A stretch of DNA of 64,000 nt from Bacillota bacterium (GCA_023426245.1 JAFABB010000025.1:1-64000); one strand, 5' to 3'. Positions 33,803-42,693 are shown, numbered from the stretch's first letter. Made by a program: numbers and translations. The notes: generated from the sequence alone by a model not told the origin.

Positions 33803-34804
33803 TCATCCCTCCAACTTTTTATTTTCTGATCTCTCAATGATGTCTCCAGAATAAACTCGTGTTATTTTACCGTTCGATTCACGAACAAGAAGACTACCGT
33901 CAGATTCCAAATCCAAAGCTTCTCCTTCCAAAATACGTCCGGGACCCATATTGACTTTTACTTTTTTCCCTAAGGTTGCCGAATGAACTTTGGCATATTC
34001 TATAATCGCGTCCGCAATTCCGGATGAGGGCAGCTGGTTGTATGCGGTTTCCAACTCTTTTAAAAATTCCTGTAAAATCAAACGACGCGAACAATCTTCA
34101 CCGAGAATGATCTTTAAAGAGGTAGCGATTTCAGCTAACTCTTCCGGAAAATCTTCTTTCGTGTGATTGACGTTAACTCCCACTCCTAAAATCAAATAAT
34201 GAACCATATCGATTTCACCATTTAATTCAGCGAGTATCCCCACAAGTTTTCGGCCCTGATACATTACATCATTCGGCCATTTAATTTGGACTTGAATCCC
34301 AGTGACCTGGAAAATAGTTTTCGCCATACTGACAGCAGTAAGAAGCATAATCCCAGCCAAAGCCGACATACTAATTTGAGGACGCAAAATTAGGCTAAAC
34401 CATAATCCTAAGCCAGATGCTGAAGACCAGCTCCTCCCCATCCGGCCCCGGCCCCCAGTCTGCTTCTCAACAATTACCAGAGTACCCTCAGGGGCATTTT
34501 GCTGTCCCGCTAATGTCTTAGCCCATTTGTTGGTGGAATCAATCTCTGCCTGCGCATAAATGTTCTGACCAAATTTGGCGGTTTGCAGGCCATCTTTAAT
34601 CTCAAGCGGGTGTAGTAATCCCGTCGGACTCAAAAGCCGATATCCTTTCCGGGGTACAGCTTCAATTTCGTAACCGATCTCCTTAAGCCGGACCAAATAT
34701 TTCCAAACAGCAGCCCGGCTTATCCCTAAGTTTTGGGCTAATAATTCGCCGGAAACATATTGCCCCTGATGAACCTTTAAAATCTTTAGTACCTGTTCCA
34801 ACAT
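33803..34804 (-). CDS. birA: Bifunctional biotin ligase/biotin repressor BirA
   Basis: 333 residues. An N-terminal winged helix (about 1-60, LLAQNLGISRAAVWKYLVRLKEIGYEIEAVPRKGYRL) is followed by the biotin protein ligase catalytic domain with EKQTGGRGRMGRSW and IKWPNDVMYQGRKLVGIL. A C-terminal SH3-like domain (about 275-330) follows. It activates biotin and attaches it to carboxylases, and the DNA-binding domain suggests it also represses biotin genes. It is divergent from htrA and leads into the OmpA-like gene with a three-base gap. Confidence 0.95.
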   Translation of the reverse strand: MLEQVLKILKVHQGQYVSGELLAQNLGISRAAVWKYLVRLKEIGYEIEAVPRKGYRLLSPTGLLHPLEIKDGLQTAKFGQNIYAQAEIDSTNKWAKTLAGQQNAPEGTLVIVEKQTGGRGRMGRSWSSASGLGLWFSLILRPQISMSALAGIMLLTAVSMAKTIFQVTGIQVQIKWPNDVMYQGRKLVGILAELNGEIDMVHYLILGVGVNVNHTKEDFPEELAEIATSLKIILGEDCSRRLILQEFLKELETAYNQLPSSGIADAIIEYAKVHSATLGKKVKVNMGPGRILEGEALDLESDGSLLVRESNGKITRVYSGDIIERSENKKLEG

Positions 34805-34925
34805 TTTTTAGACCCCTATCAAAGTATAACCATACTACTTTTAAAGAGTCAACCCAATATTTACAGAAACTGAGAAAGCAGGGATTTTTCCATTAAGCAA
34901 GAAAACAATATCTGAGGTGGACAAA

Positions 34926-36035
34926 ATGAGAAACTGGCTACAAAATAAAATTTCCCATAGTAAAGATTTCCTTAGGTGCTTTATAATTTTGACCTTATTC
35001 ATGGCTTTAGTTTTTTCGGGGTTAACGAAAACGGCGGATGCGGCAAATCTGAGCATTAACAACTCTTCAATTATTGCTGATATTGCAGAACAAAGTTCAC
35101 CTGCTGTAGTTTGGATTATTACAACCTACGAAACTCAAGAATCCCCGCGTTTATTTTTCAGTCCTCCCACTAAAAAAGAGTACCAATCCCAGGGAAGTGG
35201 ATTTTTCTTTAATGACAGCGGTTCTATCTTGACCAATGCTCATGTTGTGGCTGGCGCCAAATCGATTGAGGTTATTCTTAAAGATCAAAAAGAACCGCTT
35301 AACGCTTTTCTTGTGGGTATTGACACTGATTTGGATGTTGCCGTTCTAAAAGTAAACTCCCAAAACAAAACCCCCTATCTGAATCTGGGTGATTCCGATA
35401 AATCCCGTATCGGCGATTGGGTTATTGCGATTGGGAATCCCTTTGGACTTGATCATACGGTTACCGTGGGGATTATTAGCGCCAAAGGCCGCCCATTAAC
35501 GGCCGGCGAAGGCGCCAATGATTCACAATCCTATCAAAATATGATTCAAACCGATGCCGCAATCAATCCCGGAAACAGCGGCGGTCCTCTTTTAGATCTC
35601 CAAGGCGAAATCATTGGTATCAATACGGCAGTAAGTGCCAATGGCCAGGGTCTCGGATTTGCTATCCCGATTAATTCTGTAAAAAGTATTCTGCAAGAAT
35701 TGGTCACTACCGGAAAAGTCAGCCGGCCGTGGCTCGGTGCCTACTTCATCGATTTAAAAATGTTTAATGCCAAATTTAAATCCAAATTACGTCTTTCTGA
35801 GTACAGTGATGGAGTATTGATTGGTCCGGTTCGTAATTCACCGGCCGCCCGAGCCGGGCTGCAAGACTATGACTTGATTATTGAGTTTAATCATCAAAGC
35901 ATATCCGATTCCAGTGATTTAATCAGTGCCATCAGTAAACAAAAACCTGGCACTACGGTGAATTTAACAGTGATAAGAAGCGGAAGAAGATTTAATGTTG
36001 ATGTGGTTCTCGATGAGAAACCACAAGGGAAATAA
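34926..36035 (+). CDS. HtrA/DegP-family serine protease with PDZ domain
   Basis: 369 residues. A signal anchor (CFIILTLFMALVFSGLTKTADA) is followed by a trypsin-like domain with the full triad: His in LTNAHVVAGAK, Asp in DLDVAVLKV, Ser in INPGNSGGPLLDL. One C-terminal PDZ domain (about 265-365) has SPAARAGLQDYDLIIEFNHQ. HtrA proteases degrade or refold misfolded envelope proteins; one PDZ makes it DegS-like or Bacillus HtrA-like. The ATG four codons into the frame is used, as GAGGTGG precedes it by five bases. A hairpin terminator follows at 36091. Confidence 0.93.
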   Translation: MRNWLQNKISHSKDFLRCFIILTLFMALVFSGLTKTADAANLSINNSSIIADIAEQSSPAVVWIITTYETQESPRLFFSPPTKKEYQSQGSGFFFNDSGSILTNAHVVAGAKSIEVILKDQKEPLNAFLVGIDTDLDVAVLKVNSQNKTPYLNLGDSDKSRIGDWVIAIGNPFGLDHTVTVGIISAKGRPLTAGEGANDSQSYQNMIQTDAAINPGNSGGPLLDLQGEIIGINTAVSANGQGLGFAIPINSVKSILQELVTTGKVSRPWLGAYFIDLKMFNAKFKSKLRLSEYSDGVLIGPVRNSPAARAGLQDYDLIIEFNHQSISDSSDLISAISKQKPGTTVNLTVIRSGRRFNVDVVLDEKPQGK

Positions 36036-36090
36036 TTTCGCCGCCCTGAAACTCTTATCAGAGGAACCCCCTCAAAAGGCACGACCAAAT

Positions 36091-36111
36091 AGCCTACCCC
36101 AAGGGTAGGCT
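36091..36111 (+). terminator. Hairpin terminator after the HtrA gene
   Basis: A perfect nine-base stem (agcctaccc/gggtaggct) with a three-base loop, 55 bases after the stop codon. Only short T groups follow (aggtttatgttt), so termination may be partial. Confidence 0.65.
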
Positions 36112-36205
36112 AGGTTTATGTTTGCGTAGTTTAATTTAAGACTTTTTTAAAGCGGAAAAGCGTGATTTCAATCCTAAATCATGAATGGAGCGTAAAAACA
36201 TTTAC

Positions 36206-36470
36206 CCCATTTTCCCACACTGGAAAAGCTTGATATTGCCTCCTTCCAGTATGGCCTGAGTCCGGTTGATTTCACGCCTCCCTTCCTCAATTAAGTCCTG
36301 ACAATATCGTGTGATTTTTCTTAATCCCCGCTGTTCCGGCTTGGTATAAAATTAGCTTTGACCAATCCGCGGCGGATTAAGTCACTTATTCCATTCACAG
36401 TCTTTTACTTTACCTTTCAATCCGGCACTCCCTTGATGTGCTGGCATGGACTTAAAATCCTATGCCCCTG
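36206..36470 (-). pseudogene. Decayed IS110-family transposase fragment
   Basis: On the minus strand, pieces of an IS110-type transposase can be followed across frameshifts. Near 36440 is a VPG..K-type piece (QHIKGVPD), then KVKDCEWN and DLIRRGLVKANFIPSR. In another frame, about 36206-36345, lies RGLRKITRYCQDLIEEGRREINRTQAILEGGNIKL. This order matches the KTDxKDAEW, DLLRHGL and RELTRYRxKLxxERxxEINRxxKxLExANIKL segments of IS110 transposases. The N-terminal catalytic DEDD part and the Ser-containing C-terminal domain are missing. The element is inactive; no ends could be fixed. Confidence 0.75.
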
Positions 36471-36693
36471 GCCATGATTTAATTACCATGCATAACTCCA
36501 GAAATTGGCCTTCTTCAACTGCTTCTCTAACTCCAGTTAGACAGTGTAATCGAAATGTACCGTGAGCAAGAATAGAATCATAGCGTCAACATCCTGTAGG
36601 TCAAAAGTCTTATATAAAAAATTTTTCGTTTCGATCAAAACCTCAATTTGGATAATCTCATTTCTTCCCATCCATCTAACTCTTATCGGAAAA

Positions 36694-37572
36694 TTATAAT
36701 AAATTTGCTTTACGCAAAGCTAATTTGAGCAACTCCCTGTCTTCTGTACTTAACTTACGGAATGGCCGACGGCAATCCCCAAAATCAATACCCATCATGG
36801 TCAAAATCTCTTTTTCTCCCGGGAACACACCTACTTTAATCAGTAACTGAATGATTTCATTGGCTTCGGTCTGTGTCTGCCGGGCTGTTTCCAGGTCACC
36901 CGCTTCAAAACGCTCCTTGATTTTAATAAACTTTTCGGCCATAAAATTATATGTACTGCCAATTCCACCATCGGCACCCATTGCCAACCCGGCCAAGAAC
37001 ATTTCATCATATCCATTATAAACGACCACTCTTTTATCAATTTGCTTAAATCGTTCCAGTGAATATAAATCGTTGGATGTGTGTTTGATACCGATAATAC
37101 GATGATCCTCTAAAAATTCTTTAACATTATCGGAGTTTAAGGTGACACCGGAAAAAGCCGGGAAATTATATATAATCATCGGTAAATTAACCTGATTGAC
37201 AATATCAAAGTAATAGCTTTTAATCTCGGCAAAAGAAAAGTTATAATAAAATGGTGGAATGGACGAAATAGCATCTACTCCTATCTTTTCAGCATATTGT
37301 CCCAATTCAATAGCCTGGTCAGTACTTATACACCCGATATGAGCAATAATGGTGCATTTACCTTTTACCTCCTGCGTCACTATATCCAATATGTATTTTC
37401 GTTCCTCAAGGGAGAGCAAAAAAGCTTCTGAAGTGCTTCCCCCAACATAAAAACCATCTACTCCTTTATCAAGATTCATTGTAATTAATTTTTGTAATGA
37501 CTTCTCATTAATACGATTATCTTTCGTAAACGGAGTTAATAAGGCGGGAAATATCCCTTTTAAGTTTTTCAT
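36694..37572 (-). CDS. nanA: N-acetylneuraminate lyase
   Basis: 292 residues, a DapA-superfamily TIM barrel. Sequence matches point to sialic acid lyase rather than DapA: GVDGFYVGGSTSEAFLLSLEER, AHIGCISTDQAIELGQYA, PPFYYNFSF, YNFPAFSGVTL with the catalytic Tyr, IGIKHTSNDLYSLERF with the Schiff-base Lys, and YNGYDEMFLAGLAMGADGGIGSTYN. The enzyme splits N-acetylneuraminate to ManNAc and pyruvate. One oddity: the usual GGSTGEAF is GGSTSEAF. Upstream are sugar-ABC genes, so uptake and cleavage are probably linked. nanE and nanK are not in the window. Confidence 0.9.
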   Translation of the reverse strand: MKNLKGIFPALLTPFTKDNRINEKSLQKLITMNLDKGVDGFYVGGSTSEAFLLSLEERKYILDIVTQEVKGKCTIIAHIGCISTDQAIELGQYAEKIGVDAISSIPPFYYNFSFAEIKSYYFDIVNQVNLPMIIYNFPAFSGVTLNSDNVKEFLEDHRIIGIKHTSNDLYSLERFKQIDKRVVVYNGYDEMFLAGLAMGADGGIGSTYNFMAEKFIKIKERFEAGDLETARQTQTEANEIIQLLIKVGVFPGEKEILTMMGIDFGDCRRPFRKLSTEDRELLKLALRKANLL

Positions 37573-37910
37573 GTTTTTCCCTCACTTTTGTTGTTTAAAC
37601 ACTACCACCAACACGCAGATCGTCATTCAGCCTTACAAAATTCGTTTTGCCGAAATCCTGATCATTTCTTGCCAAAAATCACTTTGATAAAAAGCACTTG
37701 AGATTTTTTCGGCTCCTTATGGCATATAAAATAACTTCAACGACTTCCAAAGAATTACGGGCCATTATGCTCCTTTTCATTCTCGAAGCTCTTGAAAATA
37801 AGAGCACGGATCATAATGGTTAGCCATCAATGTTAGTTAGCCATACATAGAGTACAGCCCGGATTCCAACGAACTTCCGTCGATAACCTAGACATCGTGC
37901 TTTGCCGGGT
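37573..37910. other. 338-bp gap between nanA and the ABC permease gene
   Basis: No gene is seen. It contains a nested dyad: ccattatg (about 37762) with cataatgg (about 37813), and inside it gctctt/aagagc (37788-37805) with a six-base loop. The sequence gttagccat also occurs twice near 37820-37845. These could be an operator, an RNA processing site or a separate nanA promoter region. Confidence 0.5.
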
Positions 37911-38756
37911 TCATCCTTTGACTGCTCCTGCTGTCAAACCTTCAATCAAATATCGTTGAATAATTCCGAATAGGACGATTATCGGAATTGTTACCACTAC
38001 ACAGCTGGCCATTATCCCACCCCAATTTTGTTTGCCCATGCTATCCATCAATTCAGCAATCCCTACCTGAATGGTTTTCGACTGGGTGGAAGTAGTCAAA
38101 ATTAAAGCATATTGATAATCATTCCAAGACAGTATAAAAGAATATATAATGATAGCAACCAATCCGGGAGCAGTCAACGGGAGTACAATTTGGGATAAAA
38201 TTTTTAGCTTATTGCAACCGTCAACTGCGGCAGCTTCTTCCAATTCCACCGATACAGCCGCAAAAAAACCTCTCATTAACCAAATACCGATCGGTATTGT
38301 GGCAGTACAATAAATGAGAATTAATGCCTGACAAGTATTCAGGATACCCAAGGATGCAGCCATCTTATACCAGGGTACCATAATTAAAGGCCCTTGAAAT
38401 AATTGCGATAACAGCAATGTCACTCCGATAACTTTAAACCCGGGAGCTTTATATCTTGCAAGTGCATACCCCCCAGTAACCGCAAAAAAAGCTGTTATTA
38501 AGGCCGTGCCTGTAGCCGTAATTATCGAATTAAATAACAAAGGAATTAGATTCGGCCCTTTAGAGCTAAAAGCCCAACCGTAGTTTTCAAGAGTAAATGT
38601 TCTAGGTATCCAACGGGGAATAATTTCAAAAATTTCACGTTCAGGTTTAATGGTACTAACAAACAGCCAAAGATATGGCAAGAGCGTAAAGAGCATTATA
38701 AGAACCAATCCGCTGTATATAACTGGTCTAACAAACTTTTTTCCCGTATGGTACAT
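37911..38756 (-). CDS. Carbohydrate ABC transporter permease, MalG type
   Basis: 281 residues with six membrane helices, starting FVRPVIYSGLVLIMLFTLLPYLWLFVSTIKP. The cytoplasmic EAA loop reads ELEEAAAVDGCNKLKILSQIVLPLTAPGL, which contacts the ATPase. The C-terminal helix ends QRYLIEGLTAGAVKG, a MalG/UgpE hallmark. It lies 14 bases after the MalF-type gene and pairs with it. No MalK-type ATPase is in the cluster, so a shared ATPase elsewhere is likely. Confidence 0.93.
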   Translation of the reverse strand: MYHTGKKFVRPVIYSGLVLIMLFTLLPYLWLFVSTIKPEREIFEIIPRWIPRTFTLENYGWAFSSKGPNLIPLLFNSIITATGTALITAFFAVTGGYALARYKAPGFKVIGVTLLLSQLFQGPLIMVPWYKMAASLGILNTCQALILIYCTATIPIGIWLMRGFFAAVSVELEEAAAVDGCNKLKILSQIVLPLTAPGLVAIIIYSFILSWNDYQYALILTTSTQSKTIQVGIAELMDSMGKQNWGGIMASCVVVTIPIIVLFGIIQRYLIEGLTAGAVKG

Positions 38757-38770
38757 TGGTATTTACCTCA

Positions 38771-39658
38771 CTATTGTTCATTGGCATTAAACAGCCTGAG
38801 ATAGATCATGATTATTACCAGTACAAATAAGGTAGAAATCGTGGCAACCGCCGACCCTATTCCCAAATTAAAAAATTGAAACGAATTCGTATAAATGTAT
38901 GTTGGCAATACGGAAGTACTGTAGTTGGGTCCTCCTGCGGTAAGTACCCAAATCATTTCAAATTTAGTCCAGGTTGTTACGATACAAATCAACCCGGTAA
39001 CAAAAATGACGGGCATTAATAACGGTAAGGTAATATTAAAAAATCTTTTGACTCCGCTGCAACCATCTACATAAGCCGCCTCATAGAGTTCAACAGGAAT
39101 TCCCTGTAAACCGGCAAGTAGCATTAAAGTCACATATGGAAATCCTTTCCACATAGAGGAAAATAACAATGATGGCCAAACAGTTGTCGAGTTACCCAAC
39201 CAAATAACTTTAGTATGTAAATAATAATTTAATAAACCATAATCCCCATCATAAATCCATTTCCAAATCAACCCCATAACGACTATCGGTGTTACCCACG
39301 GGACCATCAGCAGGCCGCGCCACAAAGGACGATAAGGTAACTTGGCATTTAAAATCAGCGCTGCCGGTATTGCTATTGCAAATTGCATAATTGTCGACCC
39401 CAGTACCCAAATTAAACTATTAACAAAAATTTTCCAAAAAACCGGATCCTGAGTCAACAACTGAATATAGTTCTTTAATCCAATATATTTTCCGCTATGG
39501 GGCCGGAGAAATGACAAATCGGTGAAACTCAACCGTACGGATTCTAATAATGGGTATAGTTGAAAAATCAGTAAATAAAGGACTGACGGAAGTATTAATA
39601 AATAGGCAAACCATAATCCCCGGTAATTCATCGCCGGTCTCAACGTTATGTTTCTCAT
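38771..39658 (-). CDS. Carbohydrate ABC transporter permease, MalF/UgpA type
   Basis: 295 residues with six membrane helices. The first reads GLWFAYLLILPSVLYLLIFQLYPLLESVRLSF. The EAA loop reads ELYEAAYVDGCSGVKRFFNITLPLLMPVIF. The VWVLTAGGPNYSTSVLPTYIY-like stretch before the final helix is typical of UgpA/MalF-type permeases. It follows the binding protein gene by 81 bases that include a hairpin at 39701, and it precedes the MalG-type gene. Confidence 0.93.
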   Translation of the reverse strand: MRNITLRPAMNYRGLWFAYLLILPSVLYLLIFQLYPLLESVRLSFTDLSFLRPHSGKYIGLKNYIQLLTQDPVFWKIFVNSLIWVLGSTIMQFAIAIPAALILNAKLPYRPLWRGLLMVPWVTPIVVMGLIWKWIYDGDYGLLNYYLHTKVIWLGNSTTVWPSLLFSSMWKGFPYVTLMLLAGLQGIPVELYEAAYVDGCSGVKRFFNITLPLLMPVIFVTGLICIVTTWTKFEMIWVLTAGGPNYSTSVLPTYIYTNSFQFFNLGIGSAVATISTLFVLVIIMIYLRLFNANEQ

Positions 39659-39700
39659 GTTTTCACCTCTAAGTTTCCCGCATTTCCATGTTGTTAACTC

Positions 39701-39725
39701 AAAGGGCTGAGCTGGTCAGCCCTTT
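39701..39725. terminator. Stem-loop between binding-protein and permease genes
   Basis: A perfect 10-bp stem (aaagggctga/tcagcccttt) with a five-base loop lies 15 bases after the binding-protein stop. No T-run follows on the minus strand. Such hairpins often protect the binding-protein mRNA so that it is made in excess over the permeases. Confidence 0.7.
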
Positions 39726-39739
39726 AAATTAAATTTCAA

Positions 39740-41032
39740 TTACTTGAATTGCTCTTTGACCTTAAGAACACCTGAACGTATTTCATCATAAGTAGCGTTG
39801 GGATTCTTCTCACCATTCATCATTTTAAATAATGCCGACTGTATCACCATTTCTATTTGGGGTTGCCCAAGGATTTTAGGCTGAGGCACGCCGTATTTGC
39901 TTGCAATCGTTGCAAAATCATTGATTAAGGCCAAGTGTCCTTTATAGCTTTGAGGATAAGCCTGCTTTGCTGTTGCTTGTAATGTTGCTTTATCCATCTT
40001 CAAAGTAGCAGGAAGATGCATAGCCCCACCTGCTTTGGCCACCATTTCAGGACTATTAATAATCTCCATCACTTTCCAAGCAGCTTCTTTTTGTCTTGAA
40101 CCTTTAAGAATTGAAAATCCCACATTAGCGACCATAACTTGCTGCTTTTGGGCGGAAGGTCCTTTCGGGAAAGAAAAAATACGGGTCTTTCCAATAATTT
40201 CGGTGCTATGAGAAATAGCATTGGCAGTAAAATACGAACCCGTATGCATAATTCCTACATTACCAGCCCCCCAAGCTTTAAAAAGCTCAGGGTACAACCA
40301 ATTAACCTGGCTTTTGGGCATATATGGTGCTAAGTCATTAAATAAATTTAAGACTTCAAGGTATCTTTTCTTGGACAAGTCAGACACGTCATCCGGATTT
40401 ACATCATTACTCAGGCAGACCATCATGAAATCCCGGAAGGTAAATCTACCCGTTCCACCGTTGGCCATTGCATAACCATATTTCCCATCTTTCGTCATGG
40501 CCTTAACAGCAGCCTTTAAATCATCCCAGGTCCTTAAATTTTCGATTTTGTATCCTGCCGCCTTCAATAACTCCGTATTGACAGCATGTCCATATACAAT
40601 GCCTCCCAATGGAATGGAATAAATTTTTCCATTTACTTTTGAATACTCCAAAAAACCAGGAGCATAGTTTGAAATTTTAATTTTATTGTTCAAGTAACCA
40701 TCCAATGGTTCTAGAGCATCCATGGCCACCGGATTGACCACATCTTGAATTTCCATTATATCGGGACTATCTCCAGCAGCAACCATAACTGCTAATTTCT
40801 TCTCCATATCTGACCAACTAAGATAGATGATTTCCAATTTGATGTTTGGATATATCTTGGATACATTCTTTTTAAGCGTCTCTGCCCAAGCCTTTTCAAT
40901 TTCAGAGGTACCCGGATACAACATTCTTAAATTTGCTGAAATATCCGAAGGTTTTTTGGCAAAACTAGTTATTCCGGCGAACAAGGAAAATAAGAATACC
41001 AAAATCATAAACCTTATAAATCTTCTTTGCAT
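39740..41032 (-). CDS. Extracellular solute-binding protein, family 1 (sugar ABC)
   Basis: 430 residues. A signal peptide (MQRRFIRFMILVFLFSLFAGITSFAKK) lacks a lipobox cysteine, so the protein is probably released to a periplasm by signal peptidase I rather than lipid-anchored. Family-1 binding-protein features include LAVMVAAGDSPDIMEIQD, GKIYSIPLGGIVYGHAVNTELLKAAGY and AAWKVMEIINSPEM. It would bind a sugar, possibly sialic acid given the downstream nanA. The ATG follows GGAGG by eight bases. It heads the transporter operon, 92 bases after the GntR gene. Confidence 0.92.
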   Translation of the reverse strand: MQRRFIRFMILVFLFSLFAGITSFAKKPSDISANLRMLYPGTSEIEKAWAETLKKNVSKIYPNIKLEIIYLSWSDMEKKLAVMVAAGDSPDIMEIQDVVNPVAMDALEPLDGYLNNKIKISNYAPGFLEYSKVNGKIYSIPLGGIVYGHAVNTELLKAAGYKIENLRTWDDLKAAVKAMTKDGKYGYAMANGGTGRFTFRDFMMVCLSNDVNPDDVSDLSKKRYLEVLNLFNDLAPYMPKSQVNWLYPELFKAWGAGNVGIMHTGSYFTANAISHSTEIIGKTRIFSFPKGPSAQKQQVMVANVGFSILKGSRQKEAAWKVMEIINSPEMVAKAGGAMHLPATLKMDKATLQATAKQAYPQSYKGHLALINDFATIASKYGVPQPKILGQPQIEMVIQSALFKMMNGEKNPNATYDEIRSGVLKVKEQFK

Positions 41033-41123
41033 CAACTTTTCCTCCCTTAATTTTATATTTGCACCGATAATCCGGTGTAAACCAAAATTTTTAAGTACCT
41101 CCTAACTTTTCTTCTGCCTCCAT

Positions 41124-41756
41124 TTATTGGTCATATTTTGAAAGTAATCCACTTGTTAAATGCTCCCTTAGTAATTTTTCTGCCCGGTCAGAGTCCTCCG
41201 TCTGTAAGCTGCTAACCAATTCCGAATGTGATTTAACTATCTGGTCAAATCTTGTATTGAAATTGATAGTAGTCGTTTTATTAGCCGAAAAAAACAAGTT
41301 CAAACGCATGACTTTATTAAACTCCCGAAATAAAGCTTGACAATTTGCCAATTCCACCAAAGCACGGTGAAAAATTATTTCACTTTGCCAATTTTCTCTA
41401 GTACCCACTATTGAATTATCAACTTCTTGAGCCAATATCAAAAGGCGAGTTTTATTTTCGATAATTGCCCTTCCACTGTATAACCTTGCGGCTTGGCATT
41501 CCAATGCTTGACGGAGAATTACTTGTCCCCGTAAGTCTTCATCTGTAATAACTCTTATCCGGGTACCTTTACGTGGGATTGTTTCCAAGAACCCTTCTAC
41601 TTCCAACTGTAACATAGCCTCAAGGGTTGGAGCCACGCTCACACCCAATTTCGAGGCAATTTCTCGACGATTAATTAATTCACCAGGTATTAACTGGTTA
41701 TTAAAAATTTGCTCAATTAATTTTTCATAAACTTGCTTAGACAAAGACAAGACCAT
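41124..41756 (-). CDS. GntR-family regulator (FCD type), paralogue 1
   Basis: 210 residues. The N-terminal winged helix reads QVYEKLIEQIFNNQLIPGELINRREIASKLGVSVAPTLEAMLQLEVEGFLETIPRKGTRI. The C-terminal all-helical FCD domain includes RQALECQAARLY, FHRALVELANCQALF and SHSELVSSLQTEDSDRAEKLLREHL, with histidines that commonly bind a metal and an acidic ligand. It is directly upstream of the sugar-ABC operon and probably controls it. A tandem dyad of TGATATATCA half-sites lies 55 bases upstream of its start. Confidence 0.9.
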   Translation of the reverse strand: MVLSLSKQVYEKLIEQIFNNQLIPGELINRREIASKLGVSVAPTLEAMLQLEVEGFLETIPRKGTRIRVITDEDLRGQVILRQALECQAARLYSGRAIIENKTRLLILAQEVDNSIVGTRENWQSEIIFHRALVELANCQALFREFNKVMRLNLFFSANKTTTINFNTRFDQIVKSHSELVSSLQTEDSDRAEKLLREHLTSGLLSKYDQ

Positions 41757-41810
41757 TTACAACCTCTTATTTGTAAATTTTTATTAAATATTTTTATAAC
41801 GACAGATTAA

Positions 41811-41832
41811 TGATATATCACGTGATATATCA
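41811..41832. promoter_or_regulatory. Tandem palindromic operator candidate for the GntR paralogue
   Basis: Two copies of the 10-base palindrome tgatatatca are separated by CG, so the whole 22 bases form a larger palindrome. It is placed 55-76 bases upstream of the 41756 start, overlapping the likely promoter. A single TGATATATC copy also lies before the second paralogue at 42684, supporting a shared recognition site. Confidence 0.75.
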
Positions 41833-41921
41833 CTGTCAAGCGAATTATTAACTTTTTTTTAATTTATTCCTTTTATATTGCAAATGCCTCTTATAAATCT
41901 TTAAATATGACCGAATATAAC

Positions 41922-41963
41922 AAAAAAGGGATACTCTCTAGTTGACTTCTTTGTGAGTATCCC
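41922..41963 (-). terminator. Intrinsic terminator of the second GntR gene
   Basis: On the minus strand the stem gggatactc/gagtatccc is followed by six Ts, 46 bases after the 42009 stop. Confidence 0.85.
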
Positions 41964-42008
41964 GATTAAAAAGAAGAATTTTTCAATTTTCATTGTCCCT
42001 GCAGACTT

Positions 42009-42638
42009 TTATTTATCATACTTTGAAAGTAATCCGCTGGTTAGATGTTCTCTTATACATCTTTCCGCTTGGTCAGGATCTTCCGTTTCCAAATTATGAA
42101 TCAATTCCACATGCGATTTAACAATTCGATTGAATTTAGGGTTAAAGTTAATAGTGGTTGACTTATTTGCAGAAAAAAACAGACTCAAACGCATGACTTT
42201 ATTAAATTCCCGCAATAAAGATTGACATTGGGCCAATTCTACCAAAGAACGATGAAATTCCACTTCGCTTTGCCAATTTTCGCAAGTACCGATTATAGAA
42301 GAATCAACTCTTTCGGCTAATCTTAAAAGACTGGATTTATTCTCTATAATTAACGGTCCACAGCATAATCTTGCAGCCTGAGATTCCAATGCTTGACGAA
42401 GAATCACCTGTCCCCGCACATCCTCATCTGTAATGATTCGTATTCGAGTCCCTTTACGCGGTATGGTTTCCAAAAAACCTTCGGCTTCCAGTTGTAACAT
42501 GGCCTCAAGGGTTGGCGCCACGCTCACACCAAATTTTGAGGCAACTTCCCGACGATTAATTAAATCACCGGGCACTAATTCATTATTAAAAATCTGCTCA
42601 ATTAATTTTTCATATACCTGTTTAGACAATGACCTCAT
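42009..42638 (-). CDS. GntR-family regulator (FCD type), paralogue 2
   Basis: 209 residues, closely matching the neighbouring paralogue along its whole length: MRSLSKQVYEKLIEQIFNNELVPGDLINRREVASKFGVSVAPTLEAMLQLEAEGFLE, with a similar FCD domain and the same ending LTSGLLSKYDK. It is thus a tandem duplication. Differences cluster in the FCD ligand domain (for example AARLCCGPLIIENKSSLL), suggesting a diverged effector. I chose the ATG after AAGGGGAAGT rather than the longer frame from 42713. It has its own terminator and operator candidate, so it is a separate transcription unit. Confidence 0.9.
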   Translation of the reverse strand: MRSLSKQVYEKLIEQIFNNELVPGDLINRREVASKFGVSVAPTLEAMLQLEAEGFLETIPRKGTRIRIITDEDVRGQVILRQALESQAARLCCGPLIIENKSSLLRLAERVDSSIIGTCENWQSEVEFHRSLVELAQCQSLLREFNKVMRLSLFFSANKSTTINFNPKFNRIVKSHVELIHNLETEDPDQAERCIREHLTSGLLSKYDK

Positions 42639-42683
42639 CGGAACACTTCCCCTTGTATGGAAGTCATAGGTTTCATAAAAAAA

Positions 42684-42693
42684 ATGATATATC
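42684..42693. promoter_or_regulatory. Single operator half-site before GntR paralogue 2
   Basis: The sequence tgatatatcg differs by one base from the palindromes at 41811-41832 and lies 46 bases upstream of the 42638 start. It is consistent with binding by the same or the paralogous regulator. Confidence 0.5.

Larger units (their letters stand above)
36036..36693. other. 658-bp gap holding terminator and transposase debris
   Basis: No intact gene. It holds the terminator at 36091, the IS110 remnant at 36206-36470, and about 220 bases of AT-rich sequence before the nanA stop where degenerate frames exist but nothing is recognisable. Confidence 0.6.
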
